A stretch of 64,000 bases of DNA from an uncultured Pseudomonadota bacterium (GCA_903889445.1 CAISXF010000096.1:32797-96796), one strand, 5' to 3'. Shown: positions 15,177 to 26,408, counted from the first letter of the stretch. Translations and numbers: made by a program. Notes: generated by a model from the sequence alone, not told the origin.

Positions 15177-16034
15177 ATGTTAAAAGTAGGCATGATAGGT
15201 TTAGGCTCAATGGGGCAAGGAATGGCGAGAAATTTGGCTCTGACTGGATTTTTAGACATGATTTATAATCGAACAGCAGAAAAAGCGCACACATTTGGTG
15301 AAATTTTAGACGTGTCAGTCGCGCTTTCAATCGAAGAATTAGCGGCTAATGTTGACGTGATTTGTTTGTGTGTTTCACGCGACGAAGATTTATTAGAAGT
15401 CGTCCACACCCTCGCCAAAACGATTAAACCAAATAGTATCGTCGTCGATATGTCTACTGTCAGCTGCCACACCGCTAAACAGGCTGCGGCAATTTTGGCG
15501 TGTAAAAATGTGGATTTTCTCGATGCACCTGTTTCTGGCGGTGTGGAAGGAGCCAATGCGGGAAAACTAGCGATGATGGTGGGCGGTGATGCGGCGATAC
15601 TGGAAAAAGTTCGTCCTATTTTAGAAGCGATGGCAACGCGCATTGTGCATATTGGCGAAACAGGAACGGGACAAGCCACAAAAGCAGTCAATCAAATTAT
15701 GGGCGCAGGCATCAATCAAGCCGTCACCGAAGCGTTAGCGTTTGCAAAAGCGCAAAATTTGCCGATGGATAAAATTATTGAAGTCATTTCAAATGGTGCG
15801 TCAGGCAATTGGTTTTTGCAACATCGTGGATTAACCATGACGGAAGGCATATATCCTGCCGGTTTTAAAGTGGCACTACATCATAAAGATTTAAAAATTT
15901 GTGAGCGGATGGGTGAAAACGTCGGCATTTCGCTACCACTAACAACCCGAACCCTACTAGATTATGAACAGTTAATCGCAGAAGGTTTTGGTGATTCTGA
16001 TATTTCAGCATTATATCATTTGAAAGTGAAATAA
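15177..16034 (+). CDS. Beta-hydroxyacid dehydrogenase family, 2-hydroxy-3-oxopropionate reductase-like
   Basis: A 285-residue NAD(P)-dependent enzyme with the Rossmann motif MIGLGSMGQGMARNL, substrate loop DAPVSGGVEGANAGKLAMMV and catalytic lysine in KAVNQIMGAG. The family covers tartronate-semialdehyde reductase, 3-hydroxyisobutyrate dehydrogenase and glyoxylate/succinic-semialdehyde reductases; the sequence alone does not separate them. In a serine-cycle or glyoxylate context tartronate-semialdehyde or glyoxylate reduction is plausible. AGGAGA lies eight bases before the ATG. No partner genes adjoin. Confidence 0.8.
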   Translation: MLKVGMIGLGSMGQGMARNLALTGFLDMIYNRTAEKAHTFGEILDVSVALSIEELAANVDVICLCVSRDEDLLEVVHTLAKTIKPNSIVVDMSTVSCHTAKQAAAILACKNVDFLDAPVSGGVEGANAGKLAMMVGGDAAILEKVRPILEAMATRIVHIGETGTGQATKAVNQIMGAGINQAVTEALAFAKAQNLPMDKIIEVISNGASGNWFLQHRGLTMTEGIYPAGFKVALHHKDLKICERMGENVGISLPLTTRTLLDYEQLIAEGFGDSDISALYHLKVK

Positions 16035-16208
16035 TCGTCACAGAATGCGCCGCCTTTTAACCACCGGCAAAATGAATTAAACTTAGCGGCTGAAATCTGC
16101 CGTCGAACGCTGGATTTTTAATCGCCAAAGCACAACAATAACAAGTAATCAGCCGCTGTGCTGATTCCAAAAAATCGCTTCAATGCACATTAGGAAATTC
16201 TAAATCAC

Positions 16209-16541
16209 ATGAACAAAGTTAAAATTAACGTTGCTTTAATCCGCTTATTTCAATTTGTCGTTTTTGTTTTATTCACTTTTATGGTGATGGCTTACACGTT
16301 TGCGATGATACTTCTGCCCTTAGATGCCATCGTGATGTTGATTAAATTCTTGTCCCTGTTTGGACTTGGCGGCATGATCGGTGCCATTATCGCGGTACCA
16401 GCCGTCGGTTATTTAGGCATGATGGTTTATAAAATGCCTGGTTTGTGCCAATTGCTGGTCGAAATTGGCATGGATTTAGTCAACACTGGCAAAGCGCGTA
16501 TCGAAGCCTTCAACAAAATCGTTGACGCAGCAAAAGCCTAA
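16209..16541 (+). CDS. Hypothetical small membrane protein
   Basis: A 110-residue protein with two or three hydrophobic helices (about 10-38, 42-55 and 56-75: FVVFVLFTFMVMAYTFAMIL; GLGGMIGAIIAVPAVGYLGM) and a short charged tail ending KIVDAAKA. A clear terminator follows, so it is a single-gene unit. No family recognised; an inner-membrane accessory protein is the most that can be said. Confidence 0.6.
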   Translation: MNKVKINVALIRLFQFVVFVLFTFMVMAYTFAMILLPLDAIVMLIKFLSLFGLGGMIGAIIAVPAVGYLGMMVYKMPGLCQLLVEIGMDLVNTGKARIEAFNKIVDAAKA

Positions 16542-16558
16542 TCGTCAAACATTCCACC

Positions 16559-16594
16559 AAACCGCCCCGAACTCTAAATGACGGGCGGTTTTTT
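16559..16594 (+). terminator. Rho-independent terminator
   Basis: AAACCGCCC at 16559-16567 pairs with GGGCGGTTT, followed by a T run. It closes the small membrane-protein gene. Confidence 0.85.
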
Positions 16595-16621
16595 TATCAC
16601 TGCACCTTGGAAATTTCGTTC

Positions 16622-17188
16622 ATGAACACGCACCCTACTTTATTAAACACGTTAAACAGCGTTTTAGTTGTCATCGATATGCAAGGCAAATTATCGGCGG
16701 TGATGGCTGAAAAAGACGCAGAATTGATGCACGAAAATACCATTAGTTTGCTCGAAGCGGCAAAAAACTTGGCGATTCCCGTTTTGGTAACGGAACAATA
16801 TCCAAATGGATTGGGTTCAACAGAAAAAACCGTGTTGGACGCATTGCCAGACACAGCACAAGTTTTTGAAAAAACGGCTTTTTCTTGCACTGGCGCAAGT
16901 GGTTTTATGCCTGCGTTGAATATTATCGCGCGTAAACAGATTATTTTGGTGGGACAGGAAGCGCACGTTTGCGTTTTACAAACCGCGTTAGATTTAATGG
17001 CATTGGGTTACCAAGTTCACGTCGTGGAAGATGCGATTTGTGCGCGAAAAGCCGAGCATAAATTTTACGCAATGCAACGTTTGCAAGCCCAAAATGCGGT
17101 GATTACGAATTATGAATCGGTGTTATTTGAATGGTTGCGTGACGCAACGCATCCCGATTTTAAAGCTGTTTCTAGCTTATTACGTTGA
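16622..17188 (+). CDS. Isochorismatase-like cysteine hydrolase
   Basis: A 188-residue member of the isochorismatase superfamily, YcaC-like. The triad is visible: Asp19 in LVVIDMQGK, Lys84 in VFEKTAFSC and Cys117 in QEAHVCVLQTAL. Such enzymes hydrolyse amides or enol ethers; the true substrate is not predictable. The ATG at 16622 is used; a TTG five codons upstream is less likely. The HopJ-like gene follows after 12 bases and may share the transcript. Confidence 0.8.
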   Translation: MNTHPTLLNTLNSVLVVIDMQGKLSAVMAEKDAELMHENTISLLEAAKNLAIPVLVTEQYPNGLGSTEKTVLDALPDTAQVFEKTAFSCTGASGFMPALNIIARKQIILVGQEAHVCVLQTALDLMALGYQVHVVEDAICARKAEHKFYAMQRLQAQNAVITNYESVLFEWLRDATHPDFKAVSSLLR

Positions 17189-17200
17189 GATTTTACAATA

Positions 17201-17539
17201 ATGTTGACTGATTTTTTAGCAAAGATTAAAGAAAATACGCCTGTGAGTTTTGCTGAAACAATGGCGGTCATCGCTGAAAATTACGTTTATTCACCCACGG
17301 CATTTCAGAATGGTGAACTGAATAATGCTGCGGGACAAAATGAAGGTTCGTGTAAAATTTTCGCGTTCGCACAACTAAATGAATTAACCGAAAAACAAAC
17401 GTTATCGTTGTTTGGTGATTATTACCGCGTTGATGTTTTGCAAAATCCCGATGCAAACGATCATCAAAATATTCGGCAATTTATGCGACAGGGTTGGACG
17501 GGGATTCTGTTTGAAAATGCTGCATTGAAAGCCACTTAA
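17201..17539 (+). CDS. HopJ type III effector family protein
   Basis: A 112-residue protein with PVSFAETMAVIAENYVYSPT, AFQNGELNNAAGQNEGSCKI and NIRQFMRQGWTGILFENAAL, the full HopJ pattern. Despite the name, this family is widespread in free-living gammaproteobacteria without type III secretion and has no known biochemical role. It follows the hydrolase gene closely. Confidence 0.8.
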   Translation: MLTDFLAKIKENTPVSFAETMAVIAENYVYSPTAFQNGELNNAAGQNEGSCKIFAFAQLNELTEKQTLSLFGDYYRVDVLQNPDANDHQNIRQFMRQGWTGILFENAALKAT

Positions 17540-17612
17540 TTTTTCTGCCAACAAAGGCTGCTGGTCAAGTCATCAGCAGTGTGGGTAGGTAACAGAGCGT
17601 AGTAATCCTAAG

Positions 17613-17873
17613 TTATTGCTCGCGTATAATGCCTTTCGTGGAGCGGAAACCAAGTTTCATGTTAAAAAATCCCGTTACATTTTTAGTAACGCGATATTCG
17701 ACTTTTAGGATAAATCGATTACTGAAATGCAAACTATCTCGAGCGCGAACTTTTTCGATATGAAAACGATTGGTTAGCTGCCCGATAACGTTTTCGACTA
17801 ATCGCCGTGTTTTCATCAGTGGCTCAAAATCTGAAAAATTAGCTACAGCATTGCAAAACGCGAAAGCAAACAT
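17613..17873 (-). pseudogene. IS982-type transposase remnant
   Basis: The 86-residue frame carries LMKTRRLVENVIGQLTNRFH, IEKVRARDSLHFSNRFILKV and NVTGFFNMKLGF, the C-terminal part of IS982-family DDE transposases including the glutamate region RRLVENV. The N-terminal two-thirds with the two catalytic aspartates and both terminal repeats are gone. It is a decayed insertion next to the phase-variable LamG gene. Confidence 0.7.
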
Positions 17874-17913
17874 GAGTGCGCTTTCGTAAAATTGCGATTC
17901 ACGCTTTAACCAT

Positions 17914-17949
17914 AAAAAAAGCCCGTTTTTAAACGGGCTTTTTTTTTTG
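17914..17949. terminator. Bidirectional terminator
   Basis: AAAAAAAGCCCGTTTTTA with AACGGGCTTTTTTTTTT: a GC stem with A and T tracts on both sides. It ends the LamG transcript on the minus strand and anything entering from the left. Confidence 0.85.
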
Positions 17950-17972
17950 AAGCGTTACGTCTGATTACAAAA

Positions 17973-19034
17973 TTACTGCGAAACACCCGTAATCGTCACC
18001 GTCACGTTTTCACCTTTTTTGGCTTTCAAACCCGCTGCGTTACAATTCCACTCTTTCGCGCCATCTGCCAACGGAATCTTTTTGCTCACGCCAGTTTTCA
18101 GGTTTTTACAAACTGCGCTGTATTTTTGAACGCCATTTATCGTGCCGCTAAGTTGTCCCATGTTGTACAACGATTTAATTTCGGTTTCTGAAAGGGCGCG
18201 GTTGTAAATACGAGTCTCATCAATTTGCCCAGCAAAACGAGATGAACCTGCACCACCGTTGTACCACTGGTGATAGGCAAGATACTGTGGTGAATCTTGG
18301 AAATTAACAAATGTACTGGAGACGCTTTCAATAAGTACGTTGTCGAAATAAAAATTAGTTTTTGACGATGATGCTGTTATAGCTACTGTATGCCAATTAC
18401 CATCTGAAAGACTTACAACGGATTTACTTTGACCTTGAACCCAAATATCTCCATTACTTGAATTTATAAACAATGCCAAAAAATGACTAAGATCTGAATT
18501 GTCGCCTATTGACCAGACCGCACCAGTTGGATCGTAATTATTTGCGGCTTCCCATTTTACGCGAGCGTAAAAACTCACCTCTGAGCCTGTGTAATCGGGT
18601 AGTACAACCCAATCTTTTTTATCAAACCAACCACTATTACTGGTATTTAAAAAACGTAATGTTTTACCTTTTACGCCATCGACACATTGAGGATTACCGT
18701 TAATCGTTCCGTCGTGACCATTGCCACTATTATCTTTCGCGGTGCAATCATCAAACGAATAATTAGCCACTAAACCCGTGTTTAAATCAGCATAAGTAGG
18801 TGAAAAAACGAACAAAGAACCCAAGAAAAGGCTTGACAGTGCAAGTTTAGATTTTAGAATTTTTTGACTGACTGACTGACTGACTGACTGACTGACTGAC
18901 TGACTGACTGACTGACTGACTGACTGACTGACTGACTGACTGACTGACTGACTGACTGACTGCGCCAGCCAATTTTCTGTTTTAGGTTGAACATTTTTGA
19001 ATCTCCTGAAAAGGAATGAAAAGTTTAACGGCAT
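17973..19034 (-). CDS. Phase-variable LamG-domain exported protein
   Basis: A 353-residue reading frame. Residues 26-57 are SQSV repeats from a 24-copy tetranucleotide tract; then KILKSKLALSSLFLGSLFVF-SPTYA is a signal peptide, followed by a LamG/concanavalin-A-like domain (GLVANYSFDDCTAKDNSGNG ... FAGQIDETRIYNRALSETEI) and a short cysteine-bearing tail. The start at 19034 has no good ribosome site. A second ATG at 18994 has AGGAG eight bases upstream but is in another frame and, at the present repeat number, stops at a TAA just after the tract. Gain of one unit or loss of two would join this stronger start to the signal peptide and LamG domain. I infer slipped-strand on/off control of a surface lectin-like protein. 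Confidence 0.75.
   Translation of the reverse strand: MPLNFSFLFRRFKNVQPKTENWLAQSVSQSVSQSVSQSVSQSVSQSVSQSVSQSVSQKILKSKLALSSLFLGSLFVFSPTYADLNTGLVANYSFDDCTAKDNSGNGHDGTINGNPQCVDGVKGKTLRFLNTSNSGWFDKKDWVVLPDYTGSEVSFYARVKWEAANNYDPTGAVWSIGDNSDLSHFLALFINSSNGDIWVQGQSKSVVSLSDGNWHTVAITASSSKTNFYFDNVLIESVSSTFVNFQDSPQYLAYHQWYNGGAGSSRFAGQIDETRIYNRALSETEIKSLYNMGQLSGTINGVQKYSAVCKNLKTGVSKKIPLADGAKEWNCNAAGLKAKKGENVTVTITGVSQ
18866..18962. repeat. Tetranucleotide microsatellite, about 24 copies
   Basis: A perfect GACT/AGTC repeat of 97 bases inside the 5' coding part of the LamG gene. All three minus-strand frames through it are open and encode the same S-Q-S-V peptide, while beyond it only one frame remains open (the other two stop within 10-17 bases). 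Confidence 0.95.
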
Positions 19035-19041
19035 TTACTAA

Positions 19042-20190
<1,149 letters not shown>

Positions 20191-20202
20191 GGCAGGGACG
20201 TT

Positions 20203-22578
20203 ATGGAAATCAGTGAAACGTGGTTAAGAACCTACATCAATCCCGCACTCAGCACGGAAGAACTCGTCGCGCAAATCACGATGGCAGGTTTGGAAGTCGA
20301 TGCGGTTGAACCCGTCGCGGCAGAATTTAGCGGCGTGGTGGTCGGTGAAGTCATCGAAATGGAAAAACATCCCGACGCAGACAAATTAAACGTTTGCCGC
20401 GTGAATGTGGGCGAAGCTGAACTTTTACAAATTGTCTGCGGCGCAGCCAATGTGCGCGTCGGTTTGAAAATTCCAGCGGCATTATGTGGCGCAATTTTGC
20501 CTGGCGATTTCAAAATCAAACCATCAAAATTACGCGGCGTTGAATCGTTCGGCATGTTGTGTTCGGCAAAAGAATTAGGCTTAGTTGCCGAAGCCGAAGG
20601 CTTAATGGAATTGCCTGCTGACGCGCCCATCGGCACCGATATTCGTGCGTATTTACAACTCAATGACCACAGCATCGAAGTTGATTTAACACCCAATCGC
20701 GCCGATTGTTTGAGTGTGGAAGGCGTGGCGCGTGAAGTGGCGGTTTTAAATAAAATGCCGTTAAACATTCCCGCGTTTGAACCCGTTGCGATTACCCATT
20801 CTGCAAAATTATCCGTTACGGTTGAAGCGACTGAAGCCTGTCCGCGTTATTTAGGGCGCATAATTTCAGGCGTAAATAATCAAGCCGAAACACCGCTTTG
20901 GATGGCTGAACGTTTACGTCGTTCAGGTTTGCGCTTGCTCAGTCCATTGGTCGATGTGACGAATTATGTGTTGTTCGAATTGGGTCAACCGCTACACGTT
21001 TTCGATTCGGCAAAATTAAACGGTGGCATTACTGTTCGTTATGCCGTCAATGGTGAAACCTTAGAATTATTAAACGCGCAAACGATGATGTTTGACGAAA
21101 AAAGTCTAGTGATTACCGACGACGAAAGCGCGTTGGCGTTCGCAGGCGTGATGGGTGGAAGTTATTCCGCAGTTCATGAAAATACGCAAAGTGTGTTTTT
21201 AGAATGTGCGTTTTTCGCGCCACTTTCAATCGCGGGAAAAGCCCGTCAATTCGGTTTACACACCGATTCATCGCACCGTTTTGAACGCGGCGTGGATTTT
21301 GAATTGCAAAACCGCGCCATCGAACGCGCCACGCAATTGATTTTGGAAATTTGTGGTGGACAAGCGGGTGAAATTACGGAAATCACGACGAATTCTGAAT
21401 TGCCAAAACGGGAACCGATTCGCTTTCGTGAAACCAAATTAAACAAAATTTTAGGTATGTCATTTGAACCTGAAAACGTTTGTGGAATTTTGGAACGTTT
21501 GGGCATGAAAGTCGTCGCGCAAACTTACGGCTGGTTGGTTACGCCGCCAAGTTTCCGTTTCGACATTGCGATTGAAGCCGATTTGATTGAAGAAATTGCG
21601 CGAATTCACGGCTACAACAATTTGCCAAATAACCAAATTTTGGTGCGTTCATCGTTAAATGAAGCCACCGAAACGGTTTTAGATTTAGATCGCGTCAAAG
21701 ATTTGTTGGTCGATTGCGGTTATCAAGAAGCGATTACTTACAGTTTTGTCGATGAAAATTTGCAAAAAACGATTGCGCCCAGTGCGGAATTTATTCGTTT
21801 GCAAAACCCAATTTCTGCTGATTTAGCGGTGATGCGAACCACGTTGTGGGGCGGATTATTAACGGCGGCGTTGTACAATACAAATCGTCAACAAACGCGC
21901 GTGCGTTTATTTGAATCGGGTTTGCGTTTCGTGCAAAAAGACGGCGAAACGTTACAAGAAAAAATGCTCGCAGGTTTGGCGTTGGGCAATGCGTGGAATG
22001 AACAATGGGGCGAACAAGAACGCCCGTTGGATTTTTACGACGTGAAAGCCGACGTGGAAGCAATGTTTGCGTTAACGGGTTGCAACGTGCAATTTGTCGC
22101 CGATTCGCACGAAACTTTGCATTCGGGTCAAAGTGCGAAAATTTTGAATCAAAGCGGCGACGTTGTAGGCTGGTTAGGCATGTTGCACCCGAATTTAGAA
22201 CAACAATTAGGTTTTGAAACGCCCGTATTTTTGTTTGAATTAGCGCAAGATTTATTGCTACAAAAACAAAACGCTAGCTTCAAAACGTTATCGAAATTCC
22301 CTTCTGTGCGTCGCGATTTAGCGTTATTGGTTAAAGAAGAAGTCGCAGCAGGCGATATAATCGCAGCAATTCAATCGTGTGCGGAACCACTTTTACAAGA
22401 AGCGGTCATTTTTGATGTGTATCGCGGCAAAGGTGTAGAAGACGGTTTTAAAAGCGTCGCGCTGAGTTTAGTGCTGCAAAATCAAGCACAAACGCTTACA
22501 GATATTGAAATTGATGCTATAGTTAGCACGTTCCTAGACACCCTGACCCAAAAAACGGGCGCAAAATTAAGAGATTAA
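20203..22578 (+). CDS. pheT: Phenylalanine-tRNA ligase beta subunit
   Basis: 791 residues, normal length, with the B1/EMAP-like tRNA-binding region at the N-terminus ([20 protein letters not shown]), the B3/B4 editing domain, the B5 DNA-binding-like fold and the C-terminal ferredoxin-fold anticodon-binding domain ([16 protein letters not shown]). It starts 12 bases after pheS and ends two bases before ihfA. The editing domain clears mischarged Tyr-tRNA-Phe. Confidence 0.97.
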   Translation: MEISETWLRTYINPALSTEELVAQITMAGLEVDAVEPVAAEFSGVVVGEVIEMEKHPDADKLNVCRVNVGEAELLQIVCGAANVRVGLKIPAALCGAILPGDFKIKPSKLRGVESFGMLCSAKELGLVAEAEGLMELPADAPIGTDIRAYLQLNDHSIEVDLTPNRADCLSVEGVAREVAVLNKMPLNIPAFEPVAITHSAKLSVTVEATEACPRYLGRIISGVNNQAETPLWMAERLRRSGLRLLSPLVDVTNYVLFELGQPLHVFDSAKLNGGITVRYAVNGETLELLNAQTMMFDEKSLVITDDESALAFAGVMGGSYSAVHENTQSVFLECAFFAPLSIAGKARQFGLHTDSSHRFERGVDFELQNRAIERATQLILEICGGQAGEITEITTNSELPKREPIRFRETKLNKILGMSFEPENVCGILERLGMKVVAQTYGWLVTPPSFRFDIAIEADLIEEIARIHGYNNLPNNQILVRSSLNEATETVLDLDRVKDLLVDCGYQEAITYSFVDENLQKTIAPSAEFIRLQNPISADLAVMRTTLWGGLLTAALYNTNRQQTRVRLFESGLRFVQKDGETLQEKMLAGLALGNAWNEQWGEQERPLDFYDVKADVEAMFALTGCNVQFVADSHETLHSGQSAKILNQSGDVVGWLGMLHPNLEQQLGFETPVFLFELAQDLLLQKQNASFKTLSKFPSVRRDLALLVKEEVAAGDIIAAIQSCAEPLLQEAVIFDVYRGKGVEDGFKSVALSLVLQNQAQTLTDIEIDAIVSTFLDTLTQKTGAKLRD

Positions 22579-22580
22579 AT

Positions 22581-22880
22581 ATGGCATTAACAAAAGCAGA
22601 TTTCGCCGAAAATTTATTTAACGTATTAGGTTTGAATAAACGCGAAGCCAAAGACATGGTAGATCTTTTCTTTGAAGAAATTAAACATTCATTAGATCAC
22701 GGCGAACAAGTCAAACTTTCTGGTTTTGGTAAATTTGAATTGCGTGATAAAACAGGTCGTCCTGGACGCAATCCAAAAACAGGCAAAGAAATTCCGATTA
22801 CAGCACGCCGTGTAGTGACGTTTAGATCGGGTCAAAAACTTAAAGCACGAGTAGAAGCGTATGCTGGATCCGAGTACTAA
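22581..22880 (+). CDS. ihfA: Integration host factor alpha subunit
   Basis: 99 residues, [20 protein letters not shown], with [20 protein letters not shown] then [17 protein letters not shown]. The proline that intercalates into DNA is in the GRNPKTG arm. IHF bends DNA and assists recombination and regulation. It is embedded after pheT as usual, and its last 20 bases overlap the merR start. Confidence 0.97.
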   Translation: MALTKADFAENLFNVLGLNKREAKDMVDLFFEEIKHSLDHGEQVKLSGFGKFELRDKTGRPGRNPKTGKEIPITARRVVTFRSGQKLKARVEAYAGSEY

Positions 22881-23214
22881 CAACGAATTGCCGTCCATTC
22901 CGGCAAAATGCTATTTTAGCATTGGTGAAGTCAGTGAATTGTGTGGCGTAAAACCGCACGTTTTACGTTATTGGGAACAAGAATTTACCGAAATTAACCC
23001 CGTTAAACGCCGTGGCAATCGCCGCTATTATCAGCGTCACGATGTGTTAATTATTCGGCAAATTCGGGCGTTACTTTATGAACAAGGTTATACCATTGGC
23101 GGTGCGAAGGCACATTTGTCGAGTGCTGACTCAAAAAATGACACCACGCGCACCAAACAACTGATTCACCAAATGGTGACAGAATTAGAAGCTATTTTAG
23201 AATTGCTGAATTAA
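22861..23214 (+). CDS. MerR family regulator
   Basis: 117 residues with the N-terminal MerR winged helix ([40 protein letters not shown]) and a short dimerisation helix. No cysteine metal-binding loop follows, so the effector is unknown. This gene regularly follows ihfA in gammaproteobacteria. It begins inside ihfA, so translation is coupled, and a terminator ends the unit. Confidence 0.9.
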   Translation: MLDPSTNNELPSIPAKCYFSIGEVSELCGVKPHVLRYWEQEFTEINPVKRRGNRRYYQRHDVLIIRQIRALLYEQGYTIGGAKAHLSSADSKNDTTRTKQLIHQMVTELEAILELLN

Positions 23215-23244
23215 CTTCGTCATCTTGAAATTCAAAAAACAGCT

Positions 23245-23281
23245 GCGATAACACGCTTTTTAAACGGTGTTATCGCGTTTT
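23245..23281 (+). terminator. Rho-independent terminator
   Basis: GCGATAACAC at 23245-23254 pairs with GTGTTATCGC at 23267-23276, followed by GTTTTCGTTTT. It ends the pheST-ihfA-merR unit. Confidence 0.8.
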
Positions 23282-23314
23282 CGTTTTAGCCAACCTTCAA
23301 ATTCAAAATAAATC

Positions 23315-23908
23315 ATGAACTCACGCATTGCCACCGTAGAACGCAACACGCTCGAAACGCAAATCACCATCACCGTCAATTTGGACGGTACGGGCAAAAC
23401 CGATTTTAAAACAGGCGTACCGTTTTTGAATCACATGCTCGATCAAATTGCCCGACACGGCATGATTGACCTCAGCGTCGATGCGAAAGGCGATTTAGAT
23501 ATTGACGCGCATCACACTGTGGAAGATGTCGGCATTACGCTGGGTCAAGCGTTTGCCAAAGCGTTGGGCGATAAAAAAGGCATTTCGCGTTACGGTCACG
23601 CTTACGTTCCGCTCGATGAATCGTTGTCGCGGGTGGTGATTGATTTTTCAGGTCGCCCCAGTTTGTATTATGAAGTGATTTTTAATCGCGCGTTTATCGG
23701 CAATTTTGATGTCGATTTGTTGCGCGAATTCTTTCAAGGTTTCGTGAATCACGCAGGCGTGACGTTACATATTGATAATTTGAAAGGTGGCAACGCACAT
23801 CATATCGCTGAAACTGTTTTCAAGGCTTTTGGTCGTGCGGTGCGAAATGCAATCACGTTTGATGAACGAATGAGCGGCATTATGCCTTCGACGAAAGGAG
23901 TTTTGTAA
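23315..23908 (+). CDS. hisB: Imidazoleglycerol-phosphate dehydratase
   Basis: 197 residues, the stand-alone dehydratase without the N-terminal phosphatase found in enteric HisB. It has the two metal-binding histidine clusters [28 protein letters not shown] and the second set [20 protein letters not shown]. It performs the sixth step of histidine synthesis. It overlaps hisH by one base. Confidence 0.97.
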   Translation: MNSRIATVERNTLETQITITVNLDGTGKTDFKTGVPFLNHMLDQIARHGMIDLSVDAKGDLDIDAHHTVEDVGITLGQAFAKALGDKKGISRYGHAYVPLDESLSRVVIDFSGRPSLYYEVIFNRAFIGNFDVDLLREFFQGFVNHAGVTLHIDNLKGGNAHHIAETVFKAFGRAVRNAITFDERMSGIMPSTKGVL

Positions 23909-24546
23909 TGTCTACGGTCGCGGTGATTGATTACGGCATGGGCAATTTACATTCGATTTCAAAAGCGTTGCAACATGCCGCGCCCGACGTTGAAGTTGTT
24001 GTCACGTCGGATGCCGAAACAATTTTAAAGGCTGACCGTGTTGTTTTTCCAGGTGTTGGCGCGATGCGAGATTGCATGAAAGCATTGCACGATTTGAATT
24101 TGGTCGATGTGATTAAACAAGTCGCAGAAACGAAACCGTTGCTCGGAATTTGTTTGGGAATGCAGGCGTTGTTGATTGATAGCCAAGAAAATGGTCACAC
24201 CGATTGTTTGGGAATTTTGGACGGTCACGTTTTGAAATTCGCCGACCCGTTGCTCGATGAAAATGGCGAGATTTTAAAAGTCCCGCACATGGGTTGGAAT
24301 CAAGTGAAACAACACGCGCATCCGTTGTGGCGCGGCATTCCAGACGAAAGCCGATTTTATTTTGTTCACAGTTATTATACCGCTGTGCAAAACGAAGCGT
24401 TGATTGCGGGAACGAGTGATTATCCGAATGCGTTTGCCTGTGCATTGATGAAAAATAATGTGTTTGCGGTGCAATTTCACCCTGAAAAAAGCCAAACTGT
24501 CGGGCTGCAATTATTGGCGAATTTTTTGAATTGGAATGGCGCGTAA
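23908..24546 (+). CDS. hisH: Imidazole glycerol phosphate synthase, glutamine amidotransferase subunit
   Basis: 212 residues, class I amidotransferase with nucleophile GICLGMQALL, histidine and glutamate in VQFHPEKSQ and the early DYGMGNLHS loop. It supplies ammonia to HisF. The expected hisA and hisF are not downstream; mepA and a LysR gene follow, so the usual hisBHAF order is split here. Confidence 0.96.
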   Translation: MSTVAVIDYGMGNLHSISKALQHAAPDVEVVVTSDAETILKADRVVFPGVGAMRDCMKALHDLNLVDVIKQVAETKPLLGICLGMQALLIDSQENGHTDCLGILDGHVLKFADPLLDENGEILKVPHMGWNQVKQHAHPLWRGIPDESRFYFVHSYYTAVQNEALIAGTSDYPNAFACALMKNNVFAVQFHPEKSQTVGLQLLANFLNWNGA

Positions 24547-24551
24547 TTTCT

Positions 24552-25343
24552 ATGTTTAAAAGTAGTTTTTTATTTTGTATCCTTTTTCTTTCAATGAACA
24601 ATGCCTTTGCCACAACGCAAAGCATCGGCACTTACACAAATGGCTGTTTGAGTGATTCGGTGGCGTTGCCGATTGATGGCACGGGTTATCAAGTGATGCG
24701 TTTGTCGCGCGAACGAATTTATGGTCATCCGAATCTGATTCAATTTATTCAAAACCTTGGGCAAACCGTGGCAACCGAACACGCCAGCAATTTGTTGATT
24801 GGTGATTTGGGACAACGTCACGGCGGACGTACTCCGAGCGGACATCGCAGTCATCAAAACGGGCTGGATGTGGATATTTGGTTTTCGTTATCGACCGCGA
24901 ATACATTGACCGACCACGAACGCGAAACATTAAGCGCGACTTCGATGTTAGCCAGCTCAGATAAAATTGCGTTAAACGAATGGACTTCGGCTCACGAACA
25001 AGTTTTAAAAACTGCCGCGCAATTACCCGACGTGGAACGTATTTTTGTGAATCCGATTATCAAACGTGAACTTTGCAAACACGCCGAACCAAATAATCGT
25101 GCTTGGTTACGCAAAATTCGCCCGTGGTGGAAACACGATGACCATTTTCATGTGCGTTTAAGTTGCCCGAAAGACAACCCACATTGCGAACATCAAGAGC
25201 CTTTGCCGTCGGGTGATGGTTGTGGCGACGATTTGGCGTGGTGGTTTTCATTTGAAGCCACGCATCCCGTCAAAGGAAAAGAATCGGCATCTGCTGAACC
25301 GCCTGCCGTGCCTGAATTATGTCGGCAATTACTAAAAAATTAA
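24552..25343 (+). CDS. mepA: Penicillin-insensitive murein endopeptidase
   Basis: 263 residues from the ATG at 24552, giving the signal peptide MFKSSFLFCILFLSMNNAFA. Zinc ligands of the M74/LAS family are visible in GHRSHQNGLDVDIWF and the later HDDHFHVRL. The periplasmic enzyme cuts D-Ala-mDAP cross-links of peptidoglycan. It begins five bases after hisH, probably through later rearrangement. Confidence 0.93.
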   Translation: MFKSSFLFCILFLSMNNAFATTQSIGTYTNGCLSDSVALPIDGTGYQVMRLSRERIYGHPNLIQFIQNLGQTVATEHASNLLIGDLGQRHGGRTPSGHRSHQNGLDVDIWFSLSTANTLTDHERETLSATSMLASSDKIALNEWTSAHEQVLKTAAQLPDVERIFVNPIIKRELCKHAEPNNRAWLRKIRPWWKHDDHFHVRLSCPKDNPHCEHQEPLPSGDGCGDDLAWWFSFEATHPVKGKESASAEPPAVPELCRQLLKN

Positions 25344-25350
25344 GAGAAAA

Positions 25351-26259
25351 ATGGACAAATTAACCAGCATGAAAGTATTTGAGCGGGTCGCTAAAGCAGG
25401 CAGTTTTGTCGGCGGCGCACGCGAGTTGGGCATTTCCCGCGCAATGGCGACCAAACACATCATGAATCTTGAAGCAGATTTGCGAACGCGCTTATTTAAC
25501 CGCACCACGCGCAGTTTGAGTTTAACGGACTTGGGTTTGGCGTATTTGGAACGCTGTTCGCAAGTATTGCTCGACATTGAGGACATGGAATCCGCCATTA
25601 CGCATTTGCAAAATGAACCGCGCGGCACGTTAAAAATCAGTGCGCCGCCGGTGATTGGTGCGACACATATCACCCGCGCGGTGGCGGAATTTTTAAAAAT
25701 TTATCCCGATTTAAATGTCGAGATGGTTTTGCAAAGTAGTCACACCGATTTAATTGACGAAGGTATTGATATTGCGATTTATTTGGGGGATTTGGACGAC
25801 ACCAGCATGGTAGCGCGAAAATTAGCCAGTTCGTCGATGATTGTGTGTGGGTCGCCCGATTATTTGGAAAAATATGGCGTGCCACAAACGCCTGAAGATT
25901 TGGTGAATCACAGTTGTTTGGTCAATTGGGCGAGTGCGCCGCAAGATAAATGGAAATTCAAAACGGATGCGGGTTATACCACGATTCATGTGTCGGGAAG
26001 AATGCAATCTAACGTCGCCGAAGCCAATCGAGTCGCAGCATTGAACGGTTTGGGTTTGGTGGTTTTAGCGTCTTATGTGGTGCGACGCGATATTGAAAAG
26101 GGTAAACTAAAAACCGTTCTGGAAAATTATGCGTTGCCACCGCTGGATATTCACGCTGTTTATCCGCACCGTAAATATCTTTCAGCCAAAGTGCGCTGTT
26201 TTTTAGATTTTTTACAACAATGGTTAGAGCCGCGCGTGTCTATTTCTTGGACGCGGTAA
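25351..26259 (+). CDS. LysR family transcriptional regulator
   Basis: 302 residues with an N-terminal helix-turn-helix (MKVFERVAKAGSFVGGAREL-GISRAMATKHI) and a periplasmic-binding-like effector domain (GTLKISAPPVIGATHI...). The DsdR/CrgA-type subgroup often acts on nearby divergent genes, but no divergent gene exists here. It follows mepA at seven bases. Target and ligand unknown. Confidence 0.88.
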   Translation: MDKLTSMKVFERVAKAGSFVGGARELGISRAMATKHIMNLEADLRTRLFNRTTRSLSLTDLGLAYLERCSQVLLDIEDMESAITHLQNEPRGTLKISAPPVIGATHITRAVAEFLKIYPDLNVEMVLQSSHTDLIDEGIDIAIYLGDLDDTSMVARKLASSSMIVCGSPDYLEKYGVPQTPEDLVNHSCLVNWASAPQDKWKFKTDAGYTTIHVSGRMQSNVAEANRVAALNGLGLVVLASYVVRRDIEKGKLKTVLENYALPPLDIHAVYPHRKYLSAKVRCFLDFLQQWLEPRVSISWTR

Positions 26260-26408
26260 GTTTAGGTGAGCATAATCGGTTTAACTTTTTTTGTATAGTA
26301 GCGTAGTATTTCGAGTTGTAGACAAAAGGTTTACGTTTTTGTGCCGATAAACGAATTGGCGCGATATTTACAGAATTTTATTTTTCATCAATCCACGAGG
26401 ATTTAAAA

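Noticed and set aside
17973..18331. Additional minus-strand frames in the LamG gene
   Set aside because: They are out-of-frame shadows without starts or family features.
18866..18962. CRISPR array
   Set aside because: The repeat unit is four bases with no spacers; it is a microsatellite. No cas genes were seen in the window.
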